From Trichoplax sp. H2 (taxonomy: Eukaryota > Placozoa > Uniplacotomia > Trichoplacea): 64,000 nt of DNA. Where the stretch lies: contig NOWV01000040.1 in NCBI GenBank assembly GCA_003344405.1, positions 186,001 through 250,000 of the forward strand, in the 5' to 3' direction. This document shows, one piece after another, positions 17,672 through 29,200 of the stretch. The position numbers were made by a program, and so were the translations under genes. Every line of letters begins with the position of its first letter. Position 1 is the first letter of the stretch. Under the pieces are notes generated by a model. It worked only from the letters and a program-made list of their open reading frames with translations, searched no databases and was not told the origin of the DNA.

Positions 17672-18343
17672 GGATCCTATGAAATTTGATCCATTTTATT
17701 ATCAAAATTACCCACTAAATTCTGCACGGATTTATCGAGATCGAAATTGATCATCGTCAACAGTAGACCTAACACTCTCAACCGTAGAAAGTTGGAGCGT
17801 TCAGCCAGGTGCCCGAACGGGCATAACAGCAATCGTGCCAGCTGGGGACATCTCGACAGGAGTTCACTTGCTAGTGAAGCATATATAGACGTTAGCCTTC
17901 ANNNNNNNNNNNNNNNNNNNNAGGAGAACCCTAGTAGATTATTGCTTAGAAGCTAGATTCTGTTAAACTTTGTTTCTAAGTCCTAATATAGTAATAAACT
18001 AACTCTTCTAATTATCCAAATTCGTTTATGTTCTGTTTTTACTGTGTTGTCCAACGATAGTGCATCATCATAGATCGATTGGGTAGTTTAAATAGAGATA
18101 GATTATATTACAGGATCCTATGAAATTTGATCCATTTTGTTATCAAAATTACCCACTAAATTCTGCACGGATTTATCGAGATCGAAATTGATCATCGTCA
18201 ACAGTAGACCTAAACACTCTCAACCGTAGAAAGTTGGAGCGTTCAGCCAGGTGCCTGCACGGGCATAACAGCAATCGTGCTAGCTGGGGACATCTCGACA
18301 GGAGTTCACTTGCTAGTGAAGCATATATAGACGTTAGCCTTCA
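17672..18343. repeat. Duplicated ~230-base segment on both sides of an assembly gap
   Basis: Copy A is 17672-17901 and copy B is 18113-18343. Both begin GGATCCTATGAAATTTGATC and end at GTTAGCCTTCA, with only a few substitutions (for example CCCGAACGGG versus CCTGCACGGG in the middle). Copy A is cut at its final base by a run of Ns, exactly where copy B continues into unique sequence. The gap was therefore probably caused by the repeat, and local order or copy number may be wrong. Confidence 0.8.
17902..17921. other. Assembly gap (20 Ns)
   Basis: Twenty unspecified bases directly after copy A of the 230-base duplication. Twenty is probably a placeholder, so the true length is unknown. Any reading frame drawn across it is meaningless. 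Confidence 0.98.
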
Positions 18344-18396
18344 GGTACTGCAGCTTTGATGGCCATAGTCTTGGCTACAGCACAGTCAATCAGATC

Positions 18397-18815
18397 GTAG
18401 ATCGCTCTAATTAACTCCCCAATGTCCCAAAATGGACAAGCTTGTCCTTATCCTGATCGTTCTACTTGCTCATGCCCATACTAACTCATATAATAAAATT
18501 GCAGATCGCTCTAATTAACTCCCAATGCCCCAAAATGGACAAGCTTGTCCTTATCCTGATCGTTCTACTTGCTCATGCCCATACTAACTCATATAATAAA
18601 ACTGCAGATCGCTCTAATTAACTCCCCAATGTCCCAAAATGGACAAGCTTGTCCTTATCCTGATCGTTCTACTTGCTCATGCCCGTACTAACTCATATAA
18701 TAAAATTGCAGATCGCTCTAATTAACTCCCCCAATGCCCCAAAAATGGACAAGCTTGTCCTTTTCCTGATCGTTCTACTTGCTCGTGCCCATACTAACTC
18801 ATATAACAAAACTGT
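18397..18815. repeat. Four-copy tandem repeat, ~104-base unit, each with a signal-peptide-like ORF
   Basis: Four head-to-tail copies of a 103-106 base unit. Each contains CAAAATGGACAAGCTTGTCC and an ATG in strong context (A at -3, G at +4). The ATGs lie at 18432, 18535, 18639 and 18745. The first three open frames each encode 28 residues (18432-18518, 18535-18621, 18639-18725) starting MDKLVLILIVLLAHA, a basic-then-hydrophobic profile like a secretion signal, and end NK(I/T)ADRSN. The fourth diverges and runs longer. Copies differ at a few codons, mostly by amino-acid-changing substitutions, so protein-level constraint is not shown. This may be a minisatellite built by chance on a coding-like segment, or an amplified first exon. 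Confidence 0.75.
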
Positions 18816-18858
18816 ACAGAGGCAATTTAGCGCTCATTCTGTATGCTGGAACACATGA
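18745..18858 (+). CDS. Possible small secreted peptide (fourth ORF of the array)
   Basis: A 37-residue frame beginning MDKLVLFLIVLLARAH, with a hydrophobic core at residues 3-13 and small residues near 13-16 that could form a signal peptidase site. It then has a short polar tail ending in SVCWNT. The ATG is in strong context (AAAAATGG). It is the last and longest of four tandem copies. No homologue is recognised, and there is no evidence of transcription. A chance frame is quite possible. Confidence 0.2.
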   Translation: MDKLVLFLIVLLARAHTNSYNKTVQRQFSAHSVCWNT

Positions 18859-18899
18859 TCAGGAATACAGAAGTGAGAATCACTGTCAGACCGATAGCT

Positions 18900-19180
18900 C
18901 TCTCTTTCTCTCTCTCTGTACAGTAATAACAGTGACATTATTTTTGCGCTAGCGCTAGACATAGTACAAACTAACTACGAGCAAAAATAATGTTCTCTCT
19001 CTCTCTCTGTCTTAGTACATTAATAAAAGTGACATTATTTTTGCGCTAGCGCTAGACATAGTACAAACTACGAGCAAAAATAATGTTCTCTCTCTCTGTC
19101 TTAGTACATTAATAATAGTGACATTATTTTTGCGCTAGCGCTACACATAATACAAACTACGAGCAAAAACAATGTCGTAA
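18900..19180. repeat. Three tandem units each carrying a 13-bp inverted repeat and a CT microsatellite
   Basis: Each unit has a left arm ACATTATTTTTGC, a palindromic GCGCTAGCGC, an unpaired stretch, and a right arm GCAAAAATAATGT. Arms lie at 18935-18947/18981-18993, 19032-19044/19074-19086 and 19121-19133/19163-19175. The third right arm has one mismatch. CT dinucleotide runs separate the units. The array ends about 210 bases before the RMC1 start codon, so it may sit in that gene's promoter or leader. The structure resembles a tandemly amplified MITE-like or foldback element. Confidence 0.75.
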
Positions 19181-19389
19181 TGATCGTGTATATTACACTG
19201 TACATTTAGTGTACAGTACGGTACTATTGGCTTCTTGCAGTCTACCGTAGTGGTCCGTCGTACGTCGTCCTGGACGGACCGGTCCTGAGCGAATCGCGAA
19301 CGGGTGACAATATCACTCCACTTGCACCAGACTGCACCGATCCTAAGCCAGCAGTTGTTGCCTCCTCGGTTGCCATCGAATCGCTGAAA

Positions 19390-22300
19390 ATGGCCAGCCA
19401 TTACTTATATTTATCTTCCAATCCTATCAGATTTACTCCGGTTAATCAACACACAAATGTATTTTTCGATGAAGCCAATGGTGAAGTAAGTCGATTTAGT
19501 GATAGACTACTATCATAATAAGGATAATACTGTAAAAGTGGTTGTGCTACTGAGTGGCACAGCTCTCTATTCTCAGTAGTAGAATATAGAGATCGATTGA
19601 TTGTATACGAAATCGGATTGCCATACGCTTGTCTTATGCGGATTGAGCTAGCAAGAAGTAATTTTATCAGACTGTAGACGCTCTAGTGTATATCCCACTG
19701 TATCGCTATGCAATAGATCGACAGATTAGGCAACTTTATCGTCTTGTTACTGTCTCTTCCATGGCTAAACTAACATCATATTTTCAATAAACTAAAATAT
19801 AGGTATTTACTCTGGATAGGAAAGGAGGGGAAGAGGATGATTCTGCTTTAGTTGTTGTTAAAAGCCTTCATGGTAAAAATGAAGTACAATTTAGGTAAGA
19901 TTACAATACTATAGTGTTACTATCCAGCGCTTGTATTTTATACTTGTATGTTATTTTACCAAATATAAAGTGTATCAACATGCATTAAGCCTGATCACAA
20001 CATCCAATATCGTTTTATGTCTTCTGTGCGTTGTATATGCGTACGTGTGGATAGCATCTATAAAAACGTACAGTACTGTAGCTTGAGAAGATGGATGATC
20101 TATTTGCTCATGCCGTTATTAGAACTTAGCGATCAATACAACAGTTCAATATGTTACACCTGTAGAAGAATACAATATATTATCCAAGCGGTGACTATTC
20201 TTTTTATACTGTACTTTGAAACGATGGGTATTGAATATTACTACAGTATCATGGACAGACTAGCAAAGATTTCGATGACGTACTTACGAGACGATTGCTA
20301 ACTTCCACTTTACTCCGAAGGAAGAATATGACTGTAATTATTTTATAATCGAAGTCAAAATTTTCTGGACCTATTGACAGACCAGCGAACGTGTCGATGA
20401 TCAATCAGTTGACCGAAAATGAAGACATGACTTGAAAAACAATTCAGTCATCACCTCTTAATACCAAGAAATATTCTGTAGTAAAGGGGCAACAACGACG
20501 AAATCCATGACTATACTACCGTTATTATGGCAATAAAGCATATTTGGGACTGCATTGTTACTGTAGTTTCCGAATGATCTATTACTTGACTGAAAACGCA
20601 GATACAGTATAACTTGAAAACGATTCAGTCATCATCTCTTAATACTAAGAAATATCCTGTAATTGCCTACACTACAAGTATTATGCCAATAAAGCACACT
20701 TGGGACTGGATTGTGACTGTAGTTTCCTAAGGGTGTAAAGCTCTATCCATTTTAAAAATGATTGCTATAAAATCGCTTGATGATGGTGGTAAGCCTTCTA
20801 GTAGTATAATGAACGCCACTTGCACTAGATGTTTTCATAACGATAAACCACTCTTTTAATGATGATAATAAGGGTTGTAACGATCAACTGAACGCTCTTT
20901 AAGCTAGCTCTAGTATTGAGTGATTTAGGTAGTCATTCCATCGGCGCTGCACTGGGCATGCTATATAATATAAATAATATTGCACGATTGCATTATTATG
21001 CTAAATGAATCTACTATAACTTAAATGATCATCCTTACATGGTTACTTTTGTATTAGATGGATTAAAGAGTCATCCGTTACTTTACGCAGTAGTACACAT
21101 CGCTTTTGTTGACGTATAAAGGATATTGTCTGTTACTAATACATTGGCATAATTTGTACTAGGCTGGAACATGGTAGCCAAATTAAATCTATTAAATTTT
21201 CACCAAATCGAAATATCCTATCTGTACTTCGCTCATCTAAGATGGTGGTATGCATACAGCTGATATTGAACTACAAGTCTAGCTATCATAATAATCCTAA
21301 CTAATGTACTCGACACTAGCTTAAAGTACTAATATTGCACATACTGATGCTATGATATAATACGGTTGTAATAAATGATAAATAGTCCGCTCTATAATCA
21401 GGACTGATTTTTTAAATACAGGATACATTGAATAGGTAATAACCACTGATGCTAGATTAACTTTATTTTATTTTCAAATTATCTTTCACTACAGACATTC
21501 ATCAACTGCAGAAATTTTAACTTTGAAGATATCGAATATCGTCAAACGTGTAAAGTTAGTATTTTGATAGAGTGCTTAAATCCTATAGTAATCGAACAAA
21601 TAGTAGAGTATTACTATTGCAGTATGCATCAGATGCGGACTAGTCATATCAAAATTTGTTAAAATACATATTTCTAACTCTGGCCAATCATATACGAATA
21701 ATCTCATAATCAATTGATGTAACTAACATATGCTGTAGAAAATGTAGACGAAAGAAATTTTAAATTCTGAACTGTTATCGATACGAAAATGATTATTAAA
21801 ATATGAATATATACTAATTTCAATTCATAAAATGCCATTTTACAAGTTTAGATCAATTCCTTACCTTTCCACTTCATTTAGTTCGACACACTATAATTAG
21901 GCTTTTAGTGAAACGACCTCGTTAAAGTATCCAAATGAATTAGGATATAACTTGTGGACTAATTTCGTTATTGATAATCGTATTTTGTATGTATTTACGC
22001 ATAGAGTCAACGTGCCGAAATTACCAGCTTCCATTGGACTAGCAATACAGAAGTTGTATTCATTACCAATCAGAGTGTTGAATATTATCAGGTAAGAAAA
22101 TTATTTAAGAATGAGATTAAAAAAAACTGCTGAAGGTATACTTGTACTAGTAGTGCATTTTATCTGCTAGTAGTTGTTATGATTCATTTATTTGCTATTA
22201 ACTATTAATTTAAAAAATTGTAAGATTGTCAATTGGTTATCTTCAATTTTATAAATTAAATCCTAAGTCCGTTCTAATCGGTTGTATCAATTTATGCCTT

Positions 22301-25300
22301 TCTTTTTTTAGGTTAATCCGGATCGCAATGTTGTAAAGTTACTGAAACTTTATAGCATCAATGTAAATTGGGCGATCTTCCAAGTAAGATACTTTCGATG
22401 ACGTGCTTATTAATAACTTAGTAATTTTATAATTTCTTACAAATAAAATCACTAAAAAAGTATTATTAAATTCACTAGCCTCGGTTCTCCACTTTAGTGG
22501 TATCGTCATCTGCCAGTAGCACGTTACTTCAACCTTATATGTTTCAGGTCAGTTATGTTTTTAACTATTTAACTTCAAATTGGGTTATACGCGCACGCAT
22601 TTCAATTATTTAAGATTATGTATACATTTTTATATCGTAGAATGGTCAAGTTAACAAATTACCAAAGTTCGAAGTAGCGAAAAGTTTAACATCTGAAGTA
22701 CTGCAAGAACGAGATGTGGTTGTAACTGTAATGTACGTATATTATAGCTTACTCTTTTAAGCTATGATTACAAATACCATATATTGGTCACCATTTTTGC
22801 TAACTGTCCAAGTGTTTCCGATCTTTAGATATGGCCAACTTTATATTCTTGTTTTGAGATCTGTACCTCGTTCACAGAACGTAACATTGTCTGCTCCTTC
22901 CCTTGGTAGCGTAGCTGGTGATATAGTTATGTATGCTTTATACAAGTGAGTCTTAGAAATCGTATGTAAATACTGTATAGACTTTAGCTAGGAATAGAAT
23001 ACTGAATATTTGGTTATATTTATTCCTTAATTACGTTAGAGATAGCCCTGCAAGAGTAGCTGCAATTTTAAGCGTAAATATTCCTGGCAGTTTCGCTACG
23101 CATATTGTTGTAAGTGATCATTATGAAAATTAATTACTCTCTTAATTTTTTTCAATAAGCGTGTACAAACGCCTTTGGATCAGTGACTAATTCTACTTTT
23201 GACATATTTGGATAGGACAATTTAATTTTGGTTCATCATCTAAATGCCAAAGTATGTTTTCCACCCATAGTTTGTTCATAATTAAAAAATACATTTACTC
23301 CAGTTAACGGCACATTTCTTCGATTGGTATCAGGTTTCGCTGTTGTTTGACATCTTTCATTCTATCAATGATCCGGAACAAATACCAACAATTTTTCCAA
23401 TTCTTGCACCTTTACCAATTGAAACTACACGTATCACATTCCTAGGTACTCATGATATTAAATATCTTCAATATCTGCTTAAACAAATATTGTTTTTTGG
23501 CGCTCTTTTAATTTTATCTGATAATATTAGGTAGTGAACTTGTACGAGGCGTTAAGGAAGGCGCAACTTATAACTGCGAACATTGTAAATTCCATTTTTG
23601 AATATTTAGCTATAATCTAACTAATTTGAATTGTGTAAATATCATTGTTTTGTTTTTCACATTCACTTTTATTTTAAATAGATGCTCCTAGTTGGGTCAC
23701 ATTTCAACCAAATATCGTCATTGATGCAAAATTAGGTAGCTATAGCGATAACCATAAACAGGCGTGAATATTTCATCTTCCTTGTAGTTAATTCTCTATG
23801 AAATTGTTCCACCAAGGTTGCATTTGGCAGATGTATGTCAAATTGAACGTATTAGAGACAATGATAACTGATAAGGTATATACGGTTGACTGCTTCGATT
23901 ACTAAACTAATGACTACAAACTTTGAAAAGTTTGAACTTATCTCCCTCATCCTTTCTTCCATACCGATATAGAATCAACTATTGGACATTTTATTGCTAA
24001 GAAAGAAGGGCAAAGAGCCAATTATCGACTTGTGTAAACAAGGTATTACGCCCTTTTAAGTTAACTTGACGGACAACTGCTTCTTTTACTGGTATAATAT
24101 TATTAAACGCTTATCTAATTTTATTATGATTACAACAAATTTACTTGTGCTAGCTTTGACTCCTGGCGAGCAAAACACTTTACAGGTAATATCAGCGATT
24201 TTTGATCAAATTAATATAGCCTATAAAGAAACCGTAACCAATACAGAATCAAAGCTGGCGAGTATTGATCTTATTCCTACTAAATAATTGTGGTGACTGC
24301 TGTAAGATTAGTTTACTAATATTAAGGTTTATAAATTAACTAACCTAGCAGAATCCGTTAAGAGGGATATTTGATAAATCTTCTCAGAGGTAATAAACGT
24401 CAGAAATATATTTTCGTAATTTTTTTTGTAAATGAATAATGTTTTGGTCATTTATTATATTACAGAAGGGTAAAAATAGACCAGTCTGAATTATATAGTA
24501 AAGTCTTGACATCATTCCTTGATAATAAAGTAAGTTGATGATTTATAAAGAAATTGCTTGGAAAGTGCTATTTATTAATGTTATTTCAATAAATTTCTAA
24601 TGTGGTCTTTTATAGAAAGCAAATCGAAAATTTTTGATATCAGTACTCATTGATTACATCCGGTCACTAAATTTTTGTCGTTTATCTGTACAGGTAAAAA
24701 GTTGTGTATATCCTGACAATTTTAATATACAAAATCGGTTATGAATTTTCTTATTATATCATATTGTCTCTTAATATTGATATTTCTTAGTACTGCATTT
24801 GCGAATTATTGATAAATTTAATAGTCGAAAACAAATCCTTTTATCAACTACATCAGGTATGTATCTGAAATTTTGCTACTGATTTGCAACGTAAACTAAT
24901 TTCAATATCTGTGCGATATCTTAGCTACTTCAATACCGTATCTTGACGGATTCAAAACCTTTGGTAAGTGCACAATGATGTACCGTTATAAATTCAGTAA
25001 AATTCATTTTTTAACGTTATTCTATCAGGCATGTTTAGTACTTTCATTGGAAAAAGCGTATCCTCCCGCATTTCAACTAGCAATGGATATGCTGAAGGTA
25101 GAATAGTACAACTGAATCTATTTCAGACCAACACTTACAACTACTCATTTATAACATACTTGGAATGATCAATTTACTGAATACTACTTTAGAGAATACC
25201 TTCATGCAACGAAGATGTAGTGGAAACTTTATTGTCGAAGAAACATGTATGTATGCGATAACAATATTTACCAGGTTCTTTGTTTTTGTACTTTCTAAAG

Positions 25301-25732
25301 TTTGTACAATTACTATATTCCTGTAGATATTAGCTGCACTACAATATACCGAAAGTATTGGTCGTGGTGATAGTGTGTCTGCTCGTAAATACTTGGAATT
25401 GGCTCAGAACAGTGGCGATAAAAAGCTGCTCTTTACTGGTTAATGTCTACAATATTGTAATGTGTAGATACAAATCCAGTTAATGACAAATGCTCGTTTT
25501 TACAATTTCATAGTTTTGAATTATTTTGAAAATCGAAATCTACGCTTAAGAGGAACACCAGAATTTGCAACAGGTTTTATTCCTATTTGTGTATAATTTT
25601 ACAAGACATTTAATGATAAAGAATTCCATTAAGGACGTTATCGTTTCAAGATTAATTCTTGTTTTCATCATTTGTGTAGAGGAGTACTGTAGTAAATTTG
25701 TACAACAAGTACGACAAGATTATCAATGTTGA
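19390..25732 (+). CDS. RMC1: Regulator of MON1-CCZ1 complex (C18orf8/Mic1 family)
   Basis: Third subunit of the metazoan MON1-CCZ1 guanine-exchange complex that loads Rab7 on late endosomes and lysosomes. Twenty-six exons join in phase to 628 residues (human about 657): 19390-19485, 19803-19894, 21163-21247, 21495-21554, 22005-22091, 22312-22383, 22479-22547, 22641-22732, 22829-22945, 23040-23109, 23216-23251, 23334-23445, 23682-23735, 23817-23875, 23973-24042, 24154-24233, 24349-24389, 24466-24529, 24616-24693, 24791-24856, 24925-24963, 25029-25097, 25193-25246, 25327-25438, 25514-25573, 25680-25732. Recognisable blocks: NVFFDEANGE near the N terminus, WTSNTEVVFIT, SSTLLQPY, IYGQLYILVLR (WD-like propeller half), then the helical Mic1 domain with RKFLISVLIDYIRSLN, LLQYRILTDSKPL, YPPAFQLAMDMLK, ENRNLRLRGTPEF. 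The least certain boundary is the donor at 24234 (gtaacc). Reading on instead adds 17 residues and stops at 24287. The 3' end faces LMBRD1, 550 bases away. Confidence 0.94.
20411..20731. repeat. Two diverged copies of a ~150-base repeat in RMC1 intron 2
   Basis: Intron 2 of RMC1 (19895-21162) is the gene's longest. Segments at about 20411-20572 and 20588-20731 both run from GAC(C/T)GAAAA through ATTCAGTCATCA, CTCTTAATAC, AAGAAATAT, CAATAAAGCA and TTTGGGACTG or CTTGGGACTG to TGTAGTTTCC. No exon-like sequence was found elsewhere in the intron. Confidence 0.65.
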
Positions 25733-26282
25733 GCATCGGAAGGCAAAGATACACACTTACGGTACATTCCTGAGACTACGTGGATTATGTGGGGTATCTG
25801 AATTCTTTTCATTTTCATTAAGAAATTGGTTATTGTGGTGAAATTTATAGATTACTGACAATATCATGTTTTATGATATTATAACAACGTCCCAGATTAG
25901 GGTGTTACAATCTATGTAAATATACTACTATGTGTTATATATAAAATATGTCCTCCTACATATATAATGACAATCTCCTTAACGCTAAACATATTTACAT
26001 TCAGTTAGCCAAATCAATTGATATAAGAGCTACTACTGTACTTTTTAAGACTTAACTATATCTTTAATCGTAATGAATACCATCATATGTATAGCATCTT
26101 ATAGAACATAGTTTCAGACCCTTTCAGTACAAGCTACTTCGACAAATAATTATCTAAAAATATTGAATAAGGAAGGAAGTACAGTACTTATTTGTACATA
26201 TAAGTTGATAGCTTTATAAATACCTAAAAATGAGTAAATATATTAACTATCATGGCGGTTTTCAAAAATGACCGTTTTAGCG
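25733..26282. other. Convergent intergenic region RMC1/LMBRD1
   Basis: About 550 bases hold the 3' ends of both genes, read toward each other. No additional frame or clear paired polyadenylation signal was picked out. Overlapping 3' untranslated regions are possible. Confidence 0.6.
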
Positions 26283-29200
26283 CTACGAATTTCGTAGTAA
26301 TTCTTCGTCAGAGTCATAATCCGAATCTTCATCAATATATGTGCTAGTGACGCTTGGCTTTCTGCAGCGCACGAATGCTGCTAAAAACGTAACCATAAAA
26401 ATCTACAGAATGCGTACAAATGTTTTGTATATATAAATAATTGATAAATTTACAGATTTTGCAGTAAAATTTACGCTTTTAGCATGATTCTCCGATTAAG
26501 GCAATAAATTACTTTGAAATAACTATCGATAATTATAATTCATGTAGTAAGTTTACCGCAAGGAAAACCCAATTTGTCCAGTAATAAATTATTCCGAAAA
26601 CGAAAATACGATAGCAAAATCGAAATAGCAATATGACGGTCCGAGTTTCAACGCACGCCTCTAGAATAGAAGTAAAATCTTCTATTAGGAGCTGTTTATT
26701 TATAAGTGATAAATCAATTATTACGTTAAAATTACAGTAAGTAATGCTGATGGCAGCATTATAATTCATTTACCGTTAGCTGCTTCCAAGGTGCATTTCT
26801 GCGTAGTTAGGATTTGCGTCATATTATAATTATCAGACGTATAGCTACTATTCCCCTACAATGACAGTTTTTAAGTATAATCAATTAGCGGCAGATGAAA
26901 ATGCACATCAAATAAAAATCACAGATTATAGTGAAAATATCCTGGAAAAAGTAAATAGTAGTGCTATCCATAACGTACCAGGTAATGCTGACTTCCAAAG
27001 GTAACATAGCGTGGCGCAATTGTGTACATGACCACGTTTAAACTTAAAACAATTAATACTAGAAAAAAGCACATAAACAGCATCGCTTGTGTAGTTGTCC
27101 TGCCAGGATGAATTCGATAAGCCTATAATGTAAGATAGGAGGATACAGCTATTAATCAACTACAAGACTCATTGGTTGTAACGGTAAAAGATATTTAGTC
27201 TTCCTTACTTTTATACAACAAAATCGTATCCCTATTTTTCGGATACCAGATACGGAGCTCAGAAACACATACAACAAGATCGATAAGAAAAATATATAAT
27301 CCAGTGGATAAACCTATAATTGATACATAGTAAAGTCATGAGTGAATTTTTCCCCATTAGCCAGCTTAAATAGATTTTCAAAGTAATATTTATACCTCTT
27401 GAAAAAAAGTCATGGTCACATCAATAGGATTAGTAATCGTCGGCTTCGGTAATGCATATCCTGTCTTCCATCCAAGTGAATGCAAAATGCGATCGATACT
27501 TCACAAAATGATTTTAAAGAACACGATTTAATATCTCATAGATAAAGTTAGAGAATCAATTAAGATCTATCACCATGAGCACATCCCAAACCTTGTAATT
27601 AGCAATGTCGAAAATAGCAGCAAAGATAGGAGTAATAACAAGATTCCAGCTAATATCTAAATATGTAATGTACACTTTATATTCTCAAGTTGCAATATCA
27701 AAGTAGAGCTAATGGCAATCAATGAATAGTAAATACCTGAAACGGTCTCCAAATACACGCAATTTTTGCAAACCAACTATTTTGGTTCGCTTCCATTTGA
27801 CTTCGTCTCCTATCTACAGTTCTGAAGTACAAAAAAATGAAACCGCGAAAAATTTTAGTTAGACAATATTAAATCCTAAATACGATATTGGCTGGAAATT
27901 GTGTTCGGTAGATTTAATTTATTCTTTTATCATTAGCAATTGTCATACCTTCTCGCCTGCTCCAATTCATCTAAACGCCTTCTTTCTTGATATGACTTTC
28001 CGGTATTGTTTTGCATCTTAGTAGAATCATTATGAAATTAAGTAATTTTTATCAAATCCAATATTTCCATATTAGATATGTTTACCTTTGCTTGAAGCAA
28101 TCGTGTTTGTTCATTAATTACTTCAGTTTCGTAATCAAATGAATTTGCATTAAGCTATGTAAGAAACATGCCAGGATGATTGGTGATGTCTTTCATTTTT
28201 AGATGTGTCATGATAATTTAATTACTATTTCATACTACTTCTATAAGAATCAATTAAGCCTTACCGATGGAGAACCAATCATCAGATCAAAGGGTAAGGA
28301 GGTCATTCCGTAAGCCTACACAGTTTTAAAATAATCAAAGTCATTTCTATAGCATTAAAGAAGATTTAACTTTTTAAGTTGAGTTAGAACGGCTGTTTCA
28401 TTGCATTGACTTACTGTATACAATACCATTAACAGCATTCCCAAGACTGTTAAACATCCAATAGTAAATGACAGACCTCTTTCTATTCCTAGTTTGTGTA
28501 ACAATTTAAGAAATTACTAATAATAATACAGTAATAGTATGCAATTCTAGCGGTAATAACTATGAGATAAATATTAGAATATATTAATAACGGGGAACAA
28601 TCAGTTGCAAAAATTTCTGTAAAGATATCTATTGGATCATAATCTACATCACCTTACCATTGGTAGCAAACTCATCAAATAGAAATTTTAATCGTTCATC
28701 GAATCTAGTAGCATTAGCTGGTGGGCTGCTTTGCGGAATGAAAGCACTATCGATACGATGAGAGAATTTAGTTGATTTATTTATGAATTGCTTATATCTT
28801 CAAAACTGGCAATCTCGTTAGCAAACTATAAATTAGAAATTAGAATATTTCGTAATCTGCTTTAATCAGTATAAGCATACCCAATCAACAGCAATGCTAT
28901 AGCTACCAACAGAAAGCCAAACGTGTATTTCGAAGCTCCACACATTCTCTAACAATGAATTATTCCGTTTCGAAAATGTAATTGAAAAATTCTGTTTAGT
29001 TTCGCTGACATAGTACATGATGATAGTTGCTAACTCATCAAGTCAATATCATGAAAAGCAAGTAAAATCCCTTTCAAGAAATTCTAACGTCAATATACTT
29101 ATTTATCACTATTACTGTACCGATGACACAGTTGCATCTTCATCGTCTTCTTCATAATAAAAGTACGTAAACGGTAGGATTATGAAAGCAAAAGCAATGA

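Noticed and set aside
17747-17956. Reading frame crossing the assembly gap
   Set aside because: It translates through unspecified bases, so the downstream frame is arbitrary. It lies in the duplicated 230-base repeat.
22491-22500. Acceptor CACTTTAG inside RMC1 exon 7
   Set aside because: Using it breaks the reading phase. The acceptor at 22477-22478 keeps the frame and recovers the conserved LLQPY segment.
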